Assembly: GCA_958295665.1 (NCBI GenBank)
Contig: OY282560.1
Location: 97,379,930 to 97,443,929, forward strand
DNA: 64,000 nt
Direction: 5' to 3'
DNA from: Tipula vernalis
Taxonomy: Eukaryota > Arthropoda > Insecta > Diptera > Tipulidae
How positions within the stretch are numbered: position 1 is the first letter of the stretch; each line of letters starts with the position of its first letter. Of the stretch, positions 22,231 to 31,918 are shown piece after piece. Position numbers and translations under genes: made by a program. The notes beneath the pieces are model-generated. The model was not told the origin of the DNA, made no database searches, and was given only the letters and a program-made list of their open reading frames with translations.

Positions 22231-22490
22231 TCTTGTTAAGGCAGGTAACTCAATTGGTTTGAATATAAAATACTAATTAAAGAGAATTTACTTAATTAAG
22301 GTAATACTAAATTAAACTGAATACAGTAAAATCACACAAATTAATTTCAATAATGTCAATGAACTGTCATCGATAGAAAAACAAAGCTAAGTATACAAAT
22401 TTAATTTAATTACAATTTCTCTTTTAGGAAATAATATCTCATTTATTTTAATTTCAGGAATTAGATGAATTCAACAGGTCTCGGCACCCT

Positions 22491-23574
22491 GAATTAATGT
22501 GCCAATTTCAATTTTGAGTCATTTGATTCTGCAAAACTATTATCCGACCATTATTAGTCGAGCATGGAATCATTTTGAGCAAATTTCACCAAAGTCTTCT
22601 CATTTTTTGCCATGCTCATATTGCTTTAAAATTTCTTTACTTAAACTTTTCTAGTGATACGCTTAACACATCGAGTTATACAAATAAAACACTTTTTGGC
22701 ACAAAATCACAATTGACCCAAATTACTATTTTCGATTTCCCTATAGCACAAGTCTGCATAAACAAATTATTTATAAACAAATCAATTAATAAATTATGAA
22801 TATTATTTACAAACGAAAGCAGCCGGACAGATAATATCAACAACTGACATAACGCACCGTTGTTAAGGAAAATTAATAAAAATCTCTGTAATTGAGTAAT
22901 AATTGAAAAAATGTAACAACATACGCATGCATCCGCTAAAAATCAACATTCGATTAAAATGACGGCAGACTACTCGACCTAGACATAGGCACATGTTTCT
23001 GTTATGTATAACCCAAATCTTATAATGTTTACATGCTCATATAGACGAACACGAGATTGTGCATAAGCACACAACACCAAAAATTAGGTGTCAATAAAAT
23101 TCTGCATATGTTCCATATTCCATTACGATATATCTCGATTATCTTAACGTTTTTAATTTTTTTTTTTGATTATCGCCATCATATTCTTTCGTCTTTAACA
23201 ATTGTCGTCTTCCGTGTTTTCCTCTATATACCATACTAACCCTAATATTTTATGTCCCTTATATACAACAGATAAAGCGATAATTTTATTGAAGTGTGGA
23301 TAGGTCAGAATTTTTTGTGTTTTTGTGTTCTCCTTTGCAATATATCGTGTGTAGTACACAAAACACAATCGATATATGAATGAACTGTGTTTTGTGTATA
23401 GGGAGGGGATGGAACCGAACCCAAAAACAACGATAATAATTGGTTACAATTTCAATAAAATAAGGGTTGTTGCGAGGAGAATTTTATAATGTGCACATTA
23501 TGTACACATATATGGTGGTGGTATGGTGGGGATGACACTTGCAATTGCATGCGTATGACGTACGGCGGAAAATC
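22491..23574. other. Hey upstream region; may begin with a BEL 5' LTR
   Basis: The first few hundred bases may be the 5' LTR of the minus-strand BEL element (see its putative primer-binding site), but no partner LTR confirms this. The rest is AT-rich with TG/GT-rich words at 23290-23530. No transposon coding sequence and no Su(H)-type site were seen between about 22950 and the promoter. Confidence 0.4.
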
Positions 23575-23606
23575 AGTCGAACGTCGTTTGTACACACGAT
23601 AAGTCA
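23573..23606 (+). promoter_or_regulatory. Hey core promoter: Inr + DPE
   Basis: TCAGTC at 23573-23578 matches the arthropod initiator, with the predicted +1 A at 23575. AGTCA at 23602-23606 occupies exactly +28 to +32 and fits the downstream promoter element RGWYV. No TATA box stands 25-30 bases upstream (that part reads TTGCATGCG). This predicts a 228-base 5' leader before the ATG at 23803, if unspliced. Confidence 0.55.
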
Positions 23607-23622
23607 CGTGTAAGTGCACGCG
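23605..23622. promoter_or_regulatory. Possible HES/Hey binding sites at the start of the leader
   Basis: CACGTG (23605-23610) and CACGCG (23617-23622) lie 12 bases apart just after the DPE. Hairy/E(spl) and Hey family repressors bind CACGTG and CACGCG (class B and C E-boxes), so feedback on Hey itself is possible. This is inference from known preferences. Confidence 0.4.
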
Positions 23623-23802
23623 TAAATACGAAATAAAATAATTTTTTTGTTGTTGTATTGTTTAAATTTTATAAAATTTTAAGTTTTCGCGAATTTTTAT
23701 AATTTTACAAAATATTTTAAATTTTATTTTTTGAGCAAGTGAATTTTTATACATTAGTGTAAAAGTGCCAATTAGAATTAAAAGTGTTAATAAAATAATA
23801 AA

Positions 23803-24187
23803 ATGAATCATCATCCAATCCATTGGGACTATTCATCGACACCGACCCAACAAAATACTTGGATACCACCGCAACCGGTTAAAAAACGTACAATTTCGGA
23901 TAGTGAATGTGATGACGTGTATTCCGAGGAATCATCGTCCAAAGAACATTATGACCTTGTATCACCGGAACGTTCGTCAACAGGTGAATCGGATAGTTGT
24001 CAATTGTTAAGCCGGAAGAGGCGACGTGGTGTTATTGAAAAAAAACGTCGGGACAAAATTAATTCTTCGCTGTCCGAATTGAAGCGATTAGTGCCGACCG
24101 CATACGAAAAACAAGGTTCAGCAAAATTGGAAAAGGCTGAAATTTTACAACTCACGGTTGATCATTTAAAGGGATTACACTCAAAAG
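23803..24187 (+). CDS. Hey: Hey, coding exon 1 (bHLH domain)
   Basis: Hey is a nuclear bHLH-Orange transcriptional repressor that acts downstream of Notch and binds DNA as a dimer. This exon encodes residues 1-128 and the first base of codon 129. After a Ser/Glu-rich leader, the bHLH domain spans about residues 70-126: the basic region is [17 protein letters not shown], and helix 2 ends [14 protein letters not shown]. Gly stands where Hairy and E(spl) proteins have Pro in the basic region, which is diagnostic of Hey. The ATG is preceded by AATAAA, an A-rich context usual in insects. The donor AAAAG|GTGGGT at 24188 joins in phase 1 to the acceptor at 25011, giving 381 codons in total (385 + 761 bases with stop). 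Reading past the donor gives an unrelated tail that stops at 24249. Confidence 0.95.
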
Positions 24188-24231
24188 GTGGGTATCGTTT
24201 GTGTGTGCCTGTGTGTGGATATTTTTTAAAA

Positions 24232-24239
24232 TGTGGGAA
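24232..24239 (+). promoter_or_regulatory. Su(H)-type site TGTGGGAA
   Basis: Exact match to the high-affinity form YGTGGGAA of the Su(H)/CSL consensus YRTGDGAA, 44 bases into Hey intron 1. Confidence 0.5.
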
Positions 24240-24571
24240 TTTTTGCTAAATCTCTTGAATTGTGATTGCCCTTAAGTACTGTGCGAAAATATACACAAAT
24301 AGAATTCTTTGTATACAAAAAAACAATAAACTTTGGTTTACTTTAGGGTTTATGTGCGATCCCATTCGAATAAAAAAATTGAAATAAAATAAAAGTGGTA
24401 TTATGTTGTTATAGTTGGTCATATGGTGAGAAAACAGTTTTTATGAGAGATATGTGTTACTGGGTGAATATTTGCTTGTACGACAATTTTTTGACCGATT
24501 AACCCGTATAATGACCACCACCGAGATAATGAACAGACAATTATTTACCTCAATTTTCGAGAAAAAAAAAA

Positions 24572-24579
24572 TTCCCATG
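24572..24579 (-). promoter_or_regulatory. Su(H)-type site CATGGGAA
   Basis: The minus strand reads CATGGGAA and fits YRTGDGAA. It is the weaker variant (A at position 2). Confidence 0.35.
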
Positions 24580-24802
24580 AAATTTAAATACTCAACACCT
24601 GCCTATGATAAATATGCTACCCCAATTCACCCTATTCTCTCATGATATACATTCATATACGATTATTTTATTATCTAATATGTTCCCTGGTCGAGTTGTA
24701 CATTAATTTCAATAAAAAAAAAATGTTCCCCCCTTGTTGTTTTAGTCGTACGTATTGTTGTTGTTGTATTCAATGCTTTCGCGTATTTAATGTAAATAAA
24801 TT

Positions 24803-24810
24803 CGTGGGAA
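24803..24810 (+). promoter_or_regulatory. Su(H)-type site CGTGGGAA
   Basis: Exact match to the best Su(H)/CSL target CGTGGGAA, 200 bases before the intron end. Confidence 0.5.
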
Positions 24811-25010
24811 CATGTCGAAAAGTTAGTTGACACACGAATAGAGTTATTGATTTCAATTTAAATATTAGTGTAGAGTAGCATGGTTTTTTCGTTTTTTTTT
24901 TTTTTGTATGTTGAGGGTCGACTAGAGTGCAATCTCGAGACATCAATTACGATAATTAAATAGCATGATTAAGCGCTATTTGTATACTAAACCATTTTTT
25001 TTTTTTATAG

Positions 25011-25771
25011 GTATTGATTCCATGTCGATCGATCCACAACGTTATGCACTCGAATACAATATAATTGGTTTACGCGAATGTGCCGCTGAAGTATCACGAT
25101 ATTTAGTTACAATTGAGGGAATGGATATTCAAGATCCGTTACGTCTCCGGTTAATGTCCCATTTACAATGTTTTGTGGCGCAACGTGAAATTTCGGCAAA
25201 AAATGGTGCATCGTCAAGTAGTTGGGTGCCAAGTACATATCAAACGGTTCCGAGCGCCACCGCATATGGTCCACCCTTACCTCCACCACCATCAACTTCT
25301 GCCTCAACATCATATCATCAAAATTATTTACCATCACAATCTTCTACCTCAACATCGCCTTCAAATAGTTATATACCTAATTTGTCCACAATACCGGTGA
25401 GTCCTGTCCACCAGCAACATTGTAACACCTCAGTGCCATTGTCGCCTACGACAACAACGAATACAACAGCTTTATTACAAAGTACCCATGCACCATCAAT
25501 AAGTCATCATCATCCGCATCAGCATCATCATAATTTACATCATGATCCCTACAATCAATATCCGATAATGCATCATGATCCGCAACAGGGACCGGTATAC
25601 ACTGATTTATCATCATCAAGCCGTGGTTCATTATCAACCTTAGGATATCCACAATATCCACCAACAGCGCCACAAGGATATCCACCACATAGTGGTTCAT
25701 TGGCGGTTGGTACCTATAATGGGAACACAATGAAACCATATCGGCCGTGGGGTGCTGAAATGGCCTACTAA
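25011..25771 (+). CDS. Hey: Hey, coding exon 2 (Orange domain and YRPW tail)
   Basis: This exon encodes residues 129-381. The Orange domain lies at about residues 139-190 (DPQRYALEYNIIGLRECAAE, YLVTIEGMDIQDPLRLRLM), a helical pair that sets partner choice. A long Ser/Pro/Thr-rich part follows, with a His-rich stretch at about residues 295-320 (HHHPHQHHHNLHH). The C-terminus is YRPWGAEMAY, the YRPW motif of Hey proteins followed by the family's short tail. YRPW is the diverged counterpart of the Groucho-binding WRPW. The acceptor TTTTTTATAG|GTATTG at 25011 restores the frame from exon 1. No premature stop or frameshift is visible, so the gene looks functional. The conserved order bHLH, Orange, YRPW excludes hairy and E(spl) paralogues. 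Confidence 0.96.
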
Positions 25772-25923
25772 ATATAGTCGCAATTTTTTGTATTTTAATA
25801 ATTATAATATTGTTTGAGTGAGATTTTAAAAAGCGCGATTTTCTTTTAAAAAGAAATTATTTTAATTATTTAATTAATTTTAATTTATATAATTTTAAAT
25901 TTAGTTTAGTCATATCTCGTATA

Positions 25924-25930
25924 AGCTTTA
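25924..25930 (+). promoter_or_regulatory. Brd box (AGCTTTA) in the Hey 3' UTR
   Basis: Exact Brd box. In flies this 7-mer in 3' UTRs of Notch-pathway bHLH and Bearded-family genes mediates negative control by the miR-4/miR-79 seed family. Confidence 0.45.
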
Positions 25931-26190
25931 AAAACCAAACCAACATTAAGACTCGAGTCATTATATTTAATATTTATATAACGTTTAGGTTAGAGATAAT
26001 ATATTTTTGATAAGAAATTTTTATATACAATATATATATACATACGTAAATACAAACAAATTTTATATACATTTTATATTATATATATACATATATACAA
26101 GGGACCTATTTATTAAAGCCAAACAATTATTTAAGATTTTAAAACGTATTGTATAAAAAAAACGTTTTTATACACCTAAGACAATCAATT

Positions 26191-26196
26191 TGTGAT
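26191..26196 (+). promoter_or_regulatory. K box (TGTGAT) in the Hey 3' UTR
   Basis: Exact K-box hexamer, the seed match of the miR-2/miR-13 and miR-11 family and found in many E(spl) 3' UTRs. It lies about 40 bases before the first AATAAA. Confidence 0.4.
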
Positions 26197-26265
26197 TTAA
26201 AAATAAGAATTGCAAAACATTTCAAGGACCAATAAAAGGATTAAATAAAACAGACAAAATGAAAT

Positions 26266-26574
26266 GACAAATTAAAGCCGTGATTTTTTTTAATATTAAT
26301 AAATTGCTTTGGGCAATTAGAAAGTAAAAAAAAAATTCAACCGATTTTTGTGGTTCTTTGCATAACGAATTGGCACATAACGGTAAAAGAGATTAGAGTC
26401 TACCAGGAGTATTAAGAAATATGGGTTTGTTTTATTTTTTTGTTTCTTTGCCTTGATTTATCTCAATTATGAGGGTAAATAATTATACAATTTTAATGAG
26501 CTTGAAATGATCTATGAAGGTCAAATAATTTTTTAACACATTCTTATATTTTGCAAAAAAAACCAACAACTTTT
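26266..26574. other. Spacer downstream of Hey
   Basis: AT-rich DNA without a recognisable gene or repeat, ending where the large inverted-repeat element begins. Confidence 0.5.
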
Positions 26575-27035
26575 CACCTTGCTAAAGTTAGCCAAAAGTT
26601 TCCAGCCGAAAGTAAAAAGTCGATAGTGCAGATTATGTTATTGACATTCCAGCCGAAAATAAATCAGCCTCTAGAGTGTTTTGTCTGGAGATGGATTACA
26701 TTGATGTGACTTGTCTATAGCTAGGAAATTCAAAAAAGATTCCAGTCGAAAGTAAGAAATGGAATTATAAAATCAGCCTCTAGAGTGTTATGTCTGGAGA
26801 TGGATTGCATTGATGTGATTTGTCTACCTTGTTAAAGTTAGCCGAAAGTTTTCAGCCGAAAGATATAAAATGTCGGTAATGCAGATAGTGTCTTGGCTAT
26901 ATCAGCCGAAAGTTACCAGCCGACATATTTCAGCCGAAACATATTTTAAATAAAATGAAAAAATAACAAAACAACCGAGAAACTTGTATTTTCATGAAGT
27001 GAATTTACGGCTGAAAAAAGGCTCATTTTGGTTTG

Positions 27036-27432
27036 TCGCTGTTTACCATAGGATTCATCAGAAAAGCTAAATATAAAATTAAAAAATTTGTATAAATTCA
27101 ACCTTTAAAGTGTCATGTCTGGAAAGTATTTCAATTAATGTGCCTACCCAACAGTTATTCCTAGAAAAATTATCAGGGCAAGTTTCATGTGGGGAGCTCG
27201 GGAAAATGCGTTTGAATGAAAAGCCCATGTAAAATTAAAAAAATTGTATAAATTGAACCTTTAAAGTGTCATGTCTGGAAAGTATTTTAATTAATGTGCC
27301 TTCCCAGCAGTTATTCCTAGGAAAATTATCAGGGCAAGTTTCATGTGGGGAGCACAGGAAAATTAGTTTGAACTAAAAGCCCATATAAAATTAAAAAAAT
27401 TGTATAAATTGAACCTTTAAAGTGTCATGTCC
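27036..27432 (+). repeat. 156-bp satellite, first orientation (about 2.5 units)
   Basis: Units read CCTTTAAAGTGTCATGTCTG, then TTATCAGGGCAAGTTTCATG and GGGGAGCTC. At about 27430 the array flips to the reverse complement around the word ATGTCCAATTTATAC. Confidence 0.85.
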
Positions 27433-27640
27433 AATTTATACAATTTTTTTAATTTTATATGGGCTTTTAATTCAAACGAATTTTCCCGAGCTCCCCACAT
27501 GAAACTTGTCCTGATAATTTTTCTAGGAATAACTGTTGGGTAGGCACATTAATTGAAATACTTTCCAGACATGACACTTTAAAGGTTTAATTTATACAAT
27601 TTTTTTAATTTTATATGGGCTTTTCATTCAAACGAATTGT
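27433..27640 (-). repeat. 156-bp satellite, second orientation (about 1.3 units)
   Basis: The reverse-complement units begin at the flip point and stop at about 27640, where an AT-rich segment without satellite interrupts the array. Confidence 0.85.
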
Positions 27641-28215
27641 TGTGATTCCGATGAATAATCCGAATGCAGCAAAACTTTCTCGTAAAAAACTTTAATAAAA
27701 TGTTTGCACTCAAAAAAAATAAACAATAAACAATTGAAGTTTAATTAATTTTTCTTTTATTTTTTATGTTTTTATTATTCTTGTTTTGAAAATTTTATCA
27801 CAATAAATAAATTTCACAATACAATATTTTGTTGCTTCGTTGGAAAAGAACTGACCAATAAATTTTTTATTTCCCAATTTATATTAATTTTATTTATGAC
27901 GAGTCATATAAATCGACGCGACATCTAATTGGTATTATATTATGGTTATGCGTTTGTTAATTATGGTATAATTTAGGTAAGAAAATAAATTTACCATTAC
28001 GACAAATTCACAATAAAATTTTTAACAATAAAAACTGTCATACAATATTAAGTGAGTCGGTTCGAATCTTAATAAACAAATACATCAACAATACTAAATA
28101 AATTGGTTTGAATCTTAATAACAGAAATTAACATAGCAGTGATTTAGGGGTAATTTTAATTAGCACAGAATAATAACATAACTTTTAAAAGTGGTTGATG
28201 AAAATAGACACGAAT
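27641..28215. other. AT-rich segment interrupting the satellite
   Basis: About 575 bases unlike the satellite, starting TTGTTGTGATTCCGATGAAT. AATAAA and TTTTTATT words dominate. GAATCTTAATAA occurs twice (about 28065 and 28110). No coding potential is visible; it may be an insertion or the remnant internal part of the original element. Confidence 0.5.
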
Positions 28216-30840
28216 TTCTTCGAGCTCCCCACATGAAACTTGTCCTGATAATTTTCCTAGGAATAACTGCTGGGTAGGCACATTAATTGAAATACTTTCC
28301 AGACATGACACTTTAAAGGTTCAATTTATACAATTTTTTTAATTTTACATGGGCTTTTCATTCAAACCAATTTTCCCGAGCTCCCCACATGAAACTTGTC
28401 CTGATATTTTTTCTTGTAATAACTGTTGGGTAGGCACATTAATTGAAATACTTTCCAGACATGACACTTTAAAGGTTCAATTTATACAATTTTTTTAATT
28501 TTACATGGGCTTTTCATTCAAACCCATTTTCCCGAGCTCCCCACATGAAACTTGCCCTGATAATTTTCCTAGGAATAACTGCTGGGTAGGCACATAAATT
28601 GAAATACTTTCCAGACATGACACTTTAAAGGTTCAATTTATACAATTTTTTTAATTTTGCATGGGCTTTTCATTCAAACCAATTTTCCCGAGCTCCCCAC
28701 ATGAAACTTGTCCTGATATTTTTTCTTGTAATAACTGTTGGGTAGGCACATTAATTGAAATACTTTCCAGACATGACACTTTAAAGGTTCAATTTATACA
28801 ATTTTTTTAATTTTACATGGGCTTTTCATTCAAACCAATTTTCCCGAGCTCCCCACATGAAACTTGTCCTGATAATTTTCCTAGGAATAACTGCCGGGGA
28901 GGCATAATAATTGAAATACTTTTCAGACATGACACTTTAAAGGTTCAATTTATACAAGTTTTTTAATTTTACATGGGCTTTTCATTCAAACCAATTTTCC
29001 CGAGCTCCCCACATGAAACTTGTCCTGATAATTTTTCTAAGAATAAATGTTGGGTAGGCACATTAATTGAAATACTTTCCAGACATGACACTTTTAAGGT
29101 TCAATTTATACAATTTTTTTAATTTTACATGGGCTTTTTATTCAAACGAATTTTCCCGAGCTCCCCACATGAAACTTGTCCTAATAATTTTCCTAGGAAT
29201 AACTGCTGGGAAGGCACATTAATTGAAATATTATCCAGACATGACACTTTAAAGGATCAATTTATACAATTTTTTTAATTTTACATGGGCTTTTCATTCA
29301 AACCAATTTTCCCGAGCTCCCCACATGAAACTTGTCCTGATAATTTTTCTAGGAATAACTGCTGGATAGGCACATTAATTGAAATACTTTCCAGACATGA
29401 CACTTTAAAGGTTCAATTTATACAATTTTTTTAATTTTACATGGGCTTTTCATTCAAACCAATTTTCCTGAGCTCCCCACATGAAACTTGTCCTGATAAT
29501 TTTCCTAGGAATAACTGCCGGGGAGGCATATTAATTGAAATACTTTTCAGACATGACACTTTAAAGGTTCAATTTATACAATTTTTTTAATTTTACATGG
29601 GCTTTTCATTCAAACCAATTTTCCTGAGCTCCCCACATGAAACTTGTCCTGATAATTTACCTAGGAATAACTGCTGGGCAGGCACATTAATTGAAATACT
29701 TTTCAGACATGACACTTTAAAGGTTCAATTTATACAATTTTTTTAATTTTACATGGGCTTTTAATTCAAACCAATTTTCCCGAGCTCCCCACATGAAACT
29801 TGCCCTGATAATTTTCCTAGGAATAACTGCTGGGTAGGCACATTAATTGAAATACTTTCCAGACATGACACTTTAAAGGTTCAATTTATACAATTTTTTT
29901 AATTTTACATGGGCTTTTCATTCAAACCAATTTTTCCGAGCTCCCCACATGAAACTTGTCCTGATAATTTTTCTAGGAATAATTGTTGGGTAGGCACATT
30001 AACTGAAATACTTTCCAGACATGACACTTTAAAGGTTCAATTTATACAATTTTTTTAATTTTACATGGGCTTTTCATTCAAACCAATTTTCCCGAGCTCC
30101 CCACATGAAACTTGTCCTGATAATTTTCCTAGGAATAACTGCCGGGGAGGCATAATAATTGAAATACTTTTCAGACATGACACTTTAAAGGTTCAATTTA
30201 TACAATTTTTTTAATTTTACATGGGCTTTTCATTCAAACCAATTTTCCCGAGCTCCCCACATGAAACTTGCCCTGATAATTTTTCTAGGAATAACTGTTG
30301 GGTAGGCATATTAATTGAAATACTTTCCAGACATTACACTTTAAAGGTTCAATTTATACAATTTTTTTAATTTTATATGGGCTTTTAATTCAATCGAATT
30401 TTCCCGATCTCCCCACATGAAACTTGTCCTGATAATTTTTCTAGGAATAACTGTTGGGTAGGCACAATAATTGAAATTCTTTCCAGACATGACACTTTAA
30501 AGGTTCAATTTATACAATTTTTTTAATTTTACATGGGCTTTTCATTCAAACCAATTTTCCCGAGCTCCCCACATGAAACTTGCCCTGATAATTTTTCTAG
30601 GAACAACTGTTGGGTAGGCACATTAATTGAAATACTTTCCAGACATGACACTTTTTAAGGTTGAATTTATACAAAATTTTAATTTTATATGGGCTTTTCA
30701 TTCAAACGAATTTTCTCAAGCTCCCCACATGAAACTTGCCCTGATAATTTTTGAAGGGATAAAGGTTTGTAAGGCACACTAATTGAAATACTTTCCAGAC
30801 ATGACACTTTAAAGGTTGAATTTATTCAAATTTTTTAATT
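28216..30840 (-). repeat. 156-bp satellite, main array (about 17 units)
   Basis: GAGCTCCCCACATGAAACTT starts at 28222, 28378, 28534, 28690, 28846, 29002 and so on, every 156 bases to 30718. That is 17 starts with almost no length variation, and about 90 percent or more identity between most units by eye. The last unit is more diverged. Variant CCGGGGAGGCATA recurs in several non-adjacent units (28900, 29518, 30143), suggesting exchange or block duplication of 4-unit scale. Confidence 0.92.
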
Positions 30841-31540
30841 TTATATTTAGCTTTTCTGATGAAATTTTAAGTATAATTCCTATGGTAAACAGCGACAAAC
30901 CAAAATAAGCCTTTTTCAGCCGTAAATTCACTTCATGAAAATACCAGTTTCTCGGTTGTTTTGTTATTTTTTCATTTTATTTAAAATATGTTTCGGCTGA
31001 AATATGTCGGCTGGTAACTTTCGGCTGATATAGCCAAGACACTATCTGCATTACCGACATTTTATATCTTTCGGCTGAAAACTTTCGGCTAACTTTAATA
31101 GTATGATTTGTCTAGAGCTATCGCAAGAAAAAATTTGGAGAATTTTTGGAAAATCGAATTTCCCGAGATTTCCCACGGGAAACTTGAACAGAATTTTGTC
31201 ATTCGATAGCTATTGACAAATCACATAAAAACGATTCAACTGCAGATATACACTCTAGAGGCTGATTTTATTCCAATTTTGTGGATTCTTCTGATTTTCC
31301 GATATTTTCAACGAATAGGTTAAGCAAAGTTTTACACGTAAAACTACATTACAAAAAGTTTTATTCTCGGCTTGAATGTTAATATAATAATCTACATTAT
31401 CGACATTTTACTTCCGGTTGGGATTAGACAATCTGCATTACCATTTTTTTTTTTACTTTTGGATGGACTAATACAATCTGCATTATCGACTTTTCACTTT
31501 CGGCTGCCAACTTTCGGTATAAACTTTTCTCTGAAACGTA

Positions 31541-31882
31541 TTTTTACCCGCCGTCTGCTATTTATGTGTCCCCTCAAAAACAGACACCTTTCTAGCTATA
31601 ATGAAACATATTTTTCGAAATTCAATCTAGCTAAATGTATAGCCAACCATTATTTATGCGAGTTTGAAGTTTGTCCGAAATTTGTCCTAACTTTTCTCAC
31701 TTGAGAATATATTGGTTAATTAATTTAAATCTCTCATTATTATGAATTTGTTTTTTTTTTTTTTTAAAATTTGAGATTATTGATATTACCTGAATAAAAA
31801 CAATAAAAAATATTTTATTAGATAAGCGGAAAAATAGAATCTGCTTATCTATACAATATGTACAAAAACACATTATTGACAA
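31541..31882. other. Spacer before the hAT element
   Basis: AT-rich DNA with a T tract at about 31748-31765. No gene. Confidence 0.5.
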
Positions 31883-31918
31883 ATTGTTGGTAGGGATCCG
31901 CAAAAAGTATCGATACTT

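Larger units (their letters stand above)
18285..22490 (-). mobile_element. BEL/Pao LTR retrotransposon, minus strand, 3'-truncated
   Basis: On the minus strand the order is gag (22230-21060), protease (21028-20759), RT, RNase H and integrase (20700-18285), as in BEL/Pao. Just upstream of gag, 22490-22472 reads GGTGCCGAGACC, similar to a primer-binding site complementary to the 3' end of a tRNA (TGGTGCCGAAACC type). The 5' LTR should then lie at about 22490-22950, but no second LTR exists to confirm it. The 3' end of pol is cut off at about 18285, where the sequence passes into the opposite-strand BEL element. RT has also lost a large internal piece. Confidence 0.75.
24188..25010 (+). other. 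Hey intron 1
   Basis: An 823-bp GT-AG intron ending in a long T tract and TATAG at 25010. It joins Ser-Lys-Gly to Ile-Asp-Ser in phase 1. It is AT-rich, shows no transposon and contains three Su(H)-type sites, listed separately. Apparent reading frames inside it have no motifs. Confidence 0.9.
25772..26265 (+). other. Hey 3' UTR with polyadenylation signals
   Basis: An AT-rich trailer with TA repeats at about 26010-26100. AATAAA signals stand at 26231-26236 and 26244-26249, so the transcript probably ends near 26265. The trailer carries a Brd box and a K box. Confidence 0.6.
26575..31540. mobile_element. Large inverted-repeat element carrying a 156-bp satellite
   Basis: The outer parts are inverted copies of each other. 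Blocks from about 26580-27045 (AGCCGAAAG words, TCAGCCTCTAGAGTGT, GTCTTGGCTATATCAGCCG, AAACAACCGAGAAACTTGTA) reappear as reverse complement at about 30870-31530. Inside is a satellite array: about 2.5 units in one orientation to 27432, then about 18 units in the other. No transposase frame is present, so this would be a non-autonomous foldback-type DNA element with tandem repeats inside, like Tetris-type elements of Drosophila. Exact termini and a target duplication could not be fixed. Confidence 0.6.

Noticed and set aside
24188..24249. Continuation of the first Hey frame to a stop at 24249
   Set aside because: The bHLH-Orange linker continues perfectly through the GT-AG intron; the read-through tail has no family counterpart.
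25107..25739. Minus-strand and shifted frames over Hey exon 2 (rich in Asp, Met, His)
   Set aside because: Antisense and frame shadows of the CAT/CCA-rich Hey coding sequence.
28216..30840. CRISPR-like regularly spaced repeats
   Set aside because: Units are contiguous 156-bp satellite copies without unique spacers, in a eukaryotic genome.
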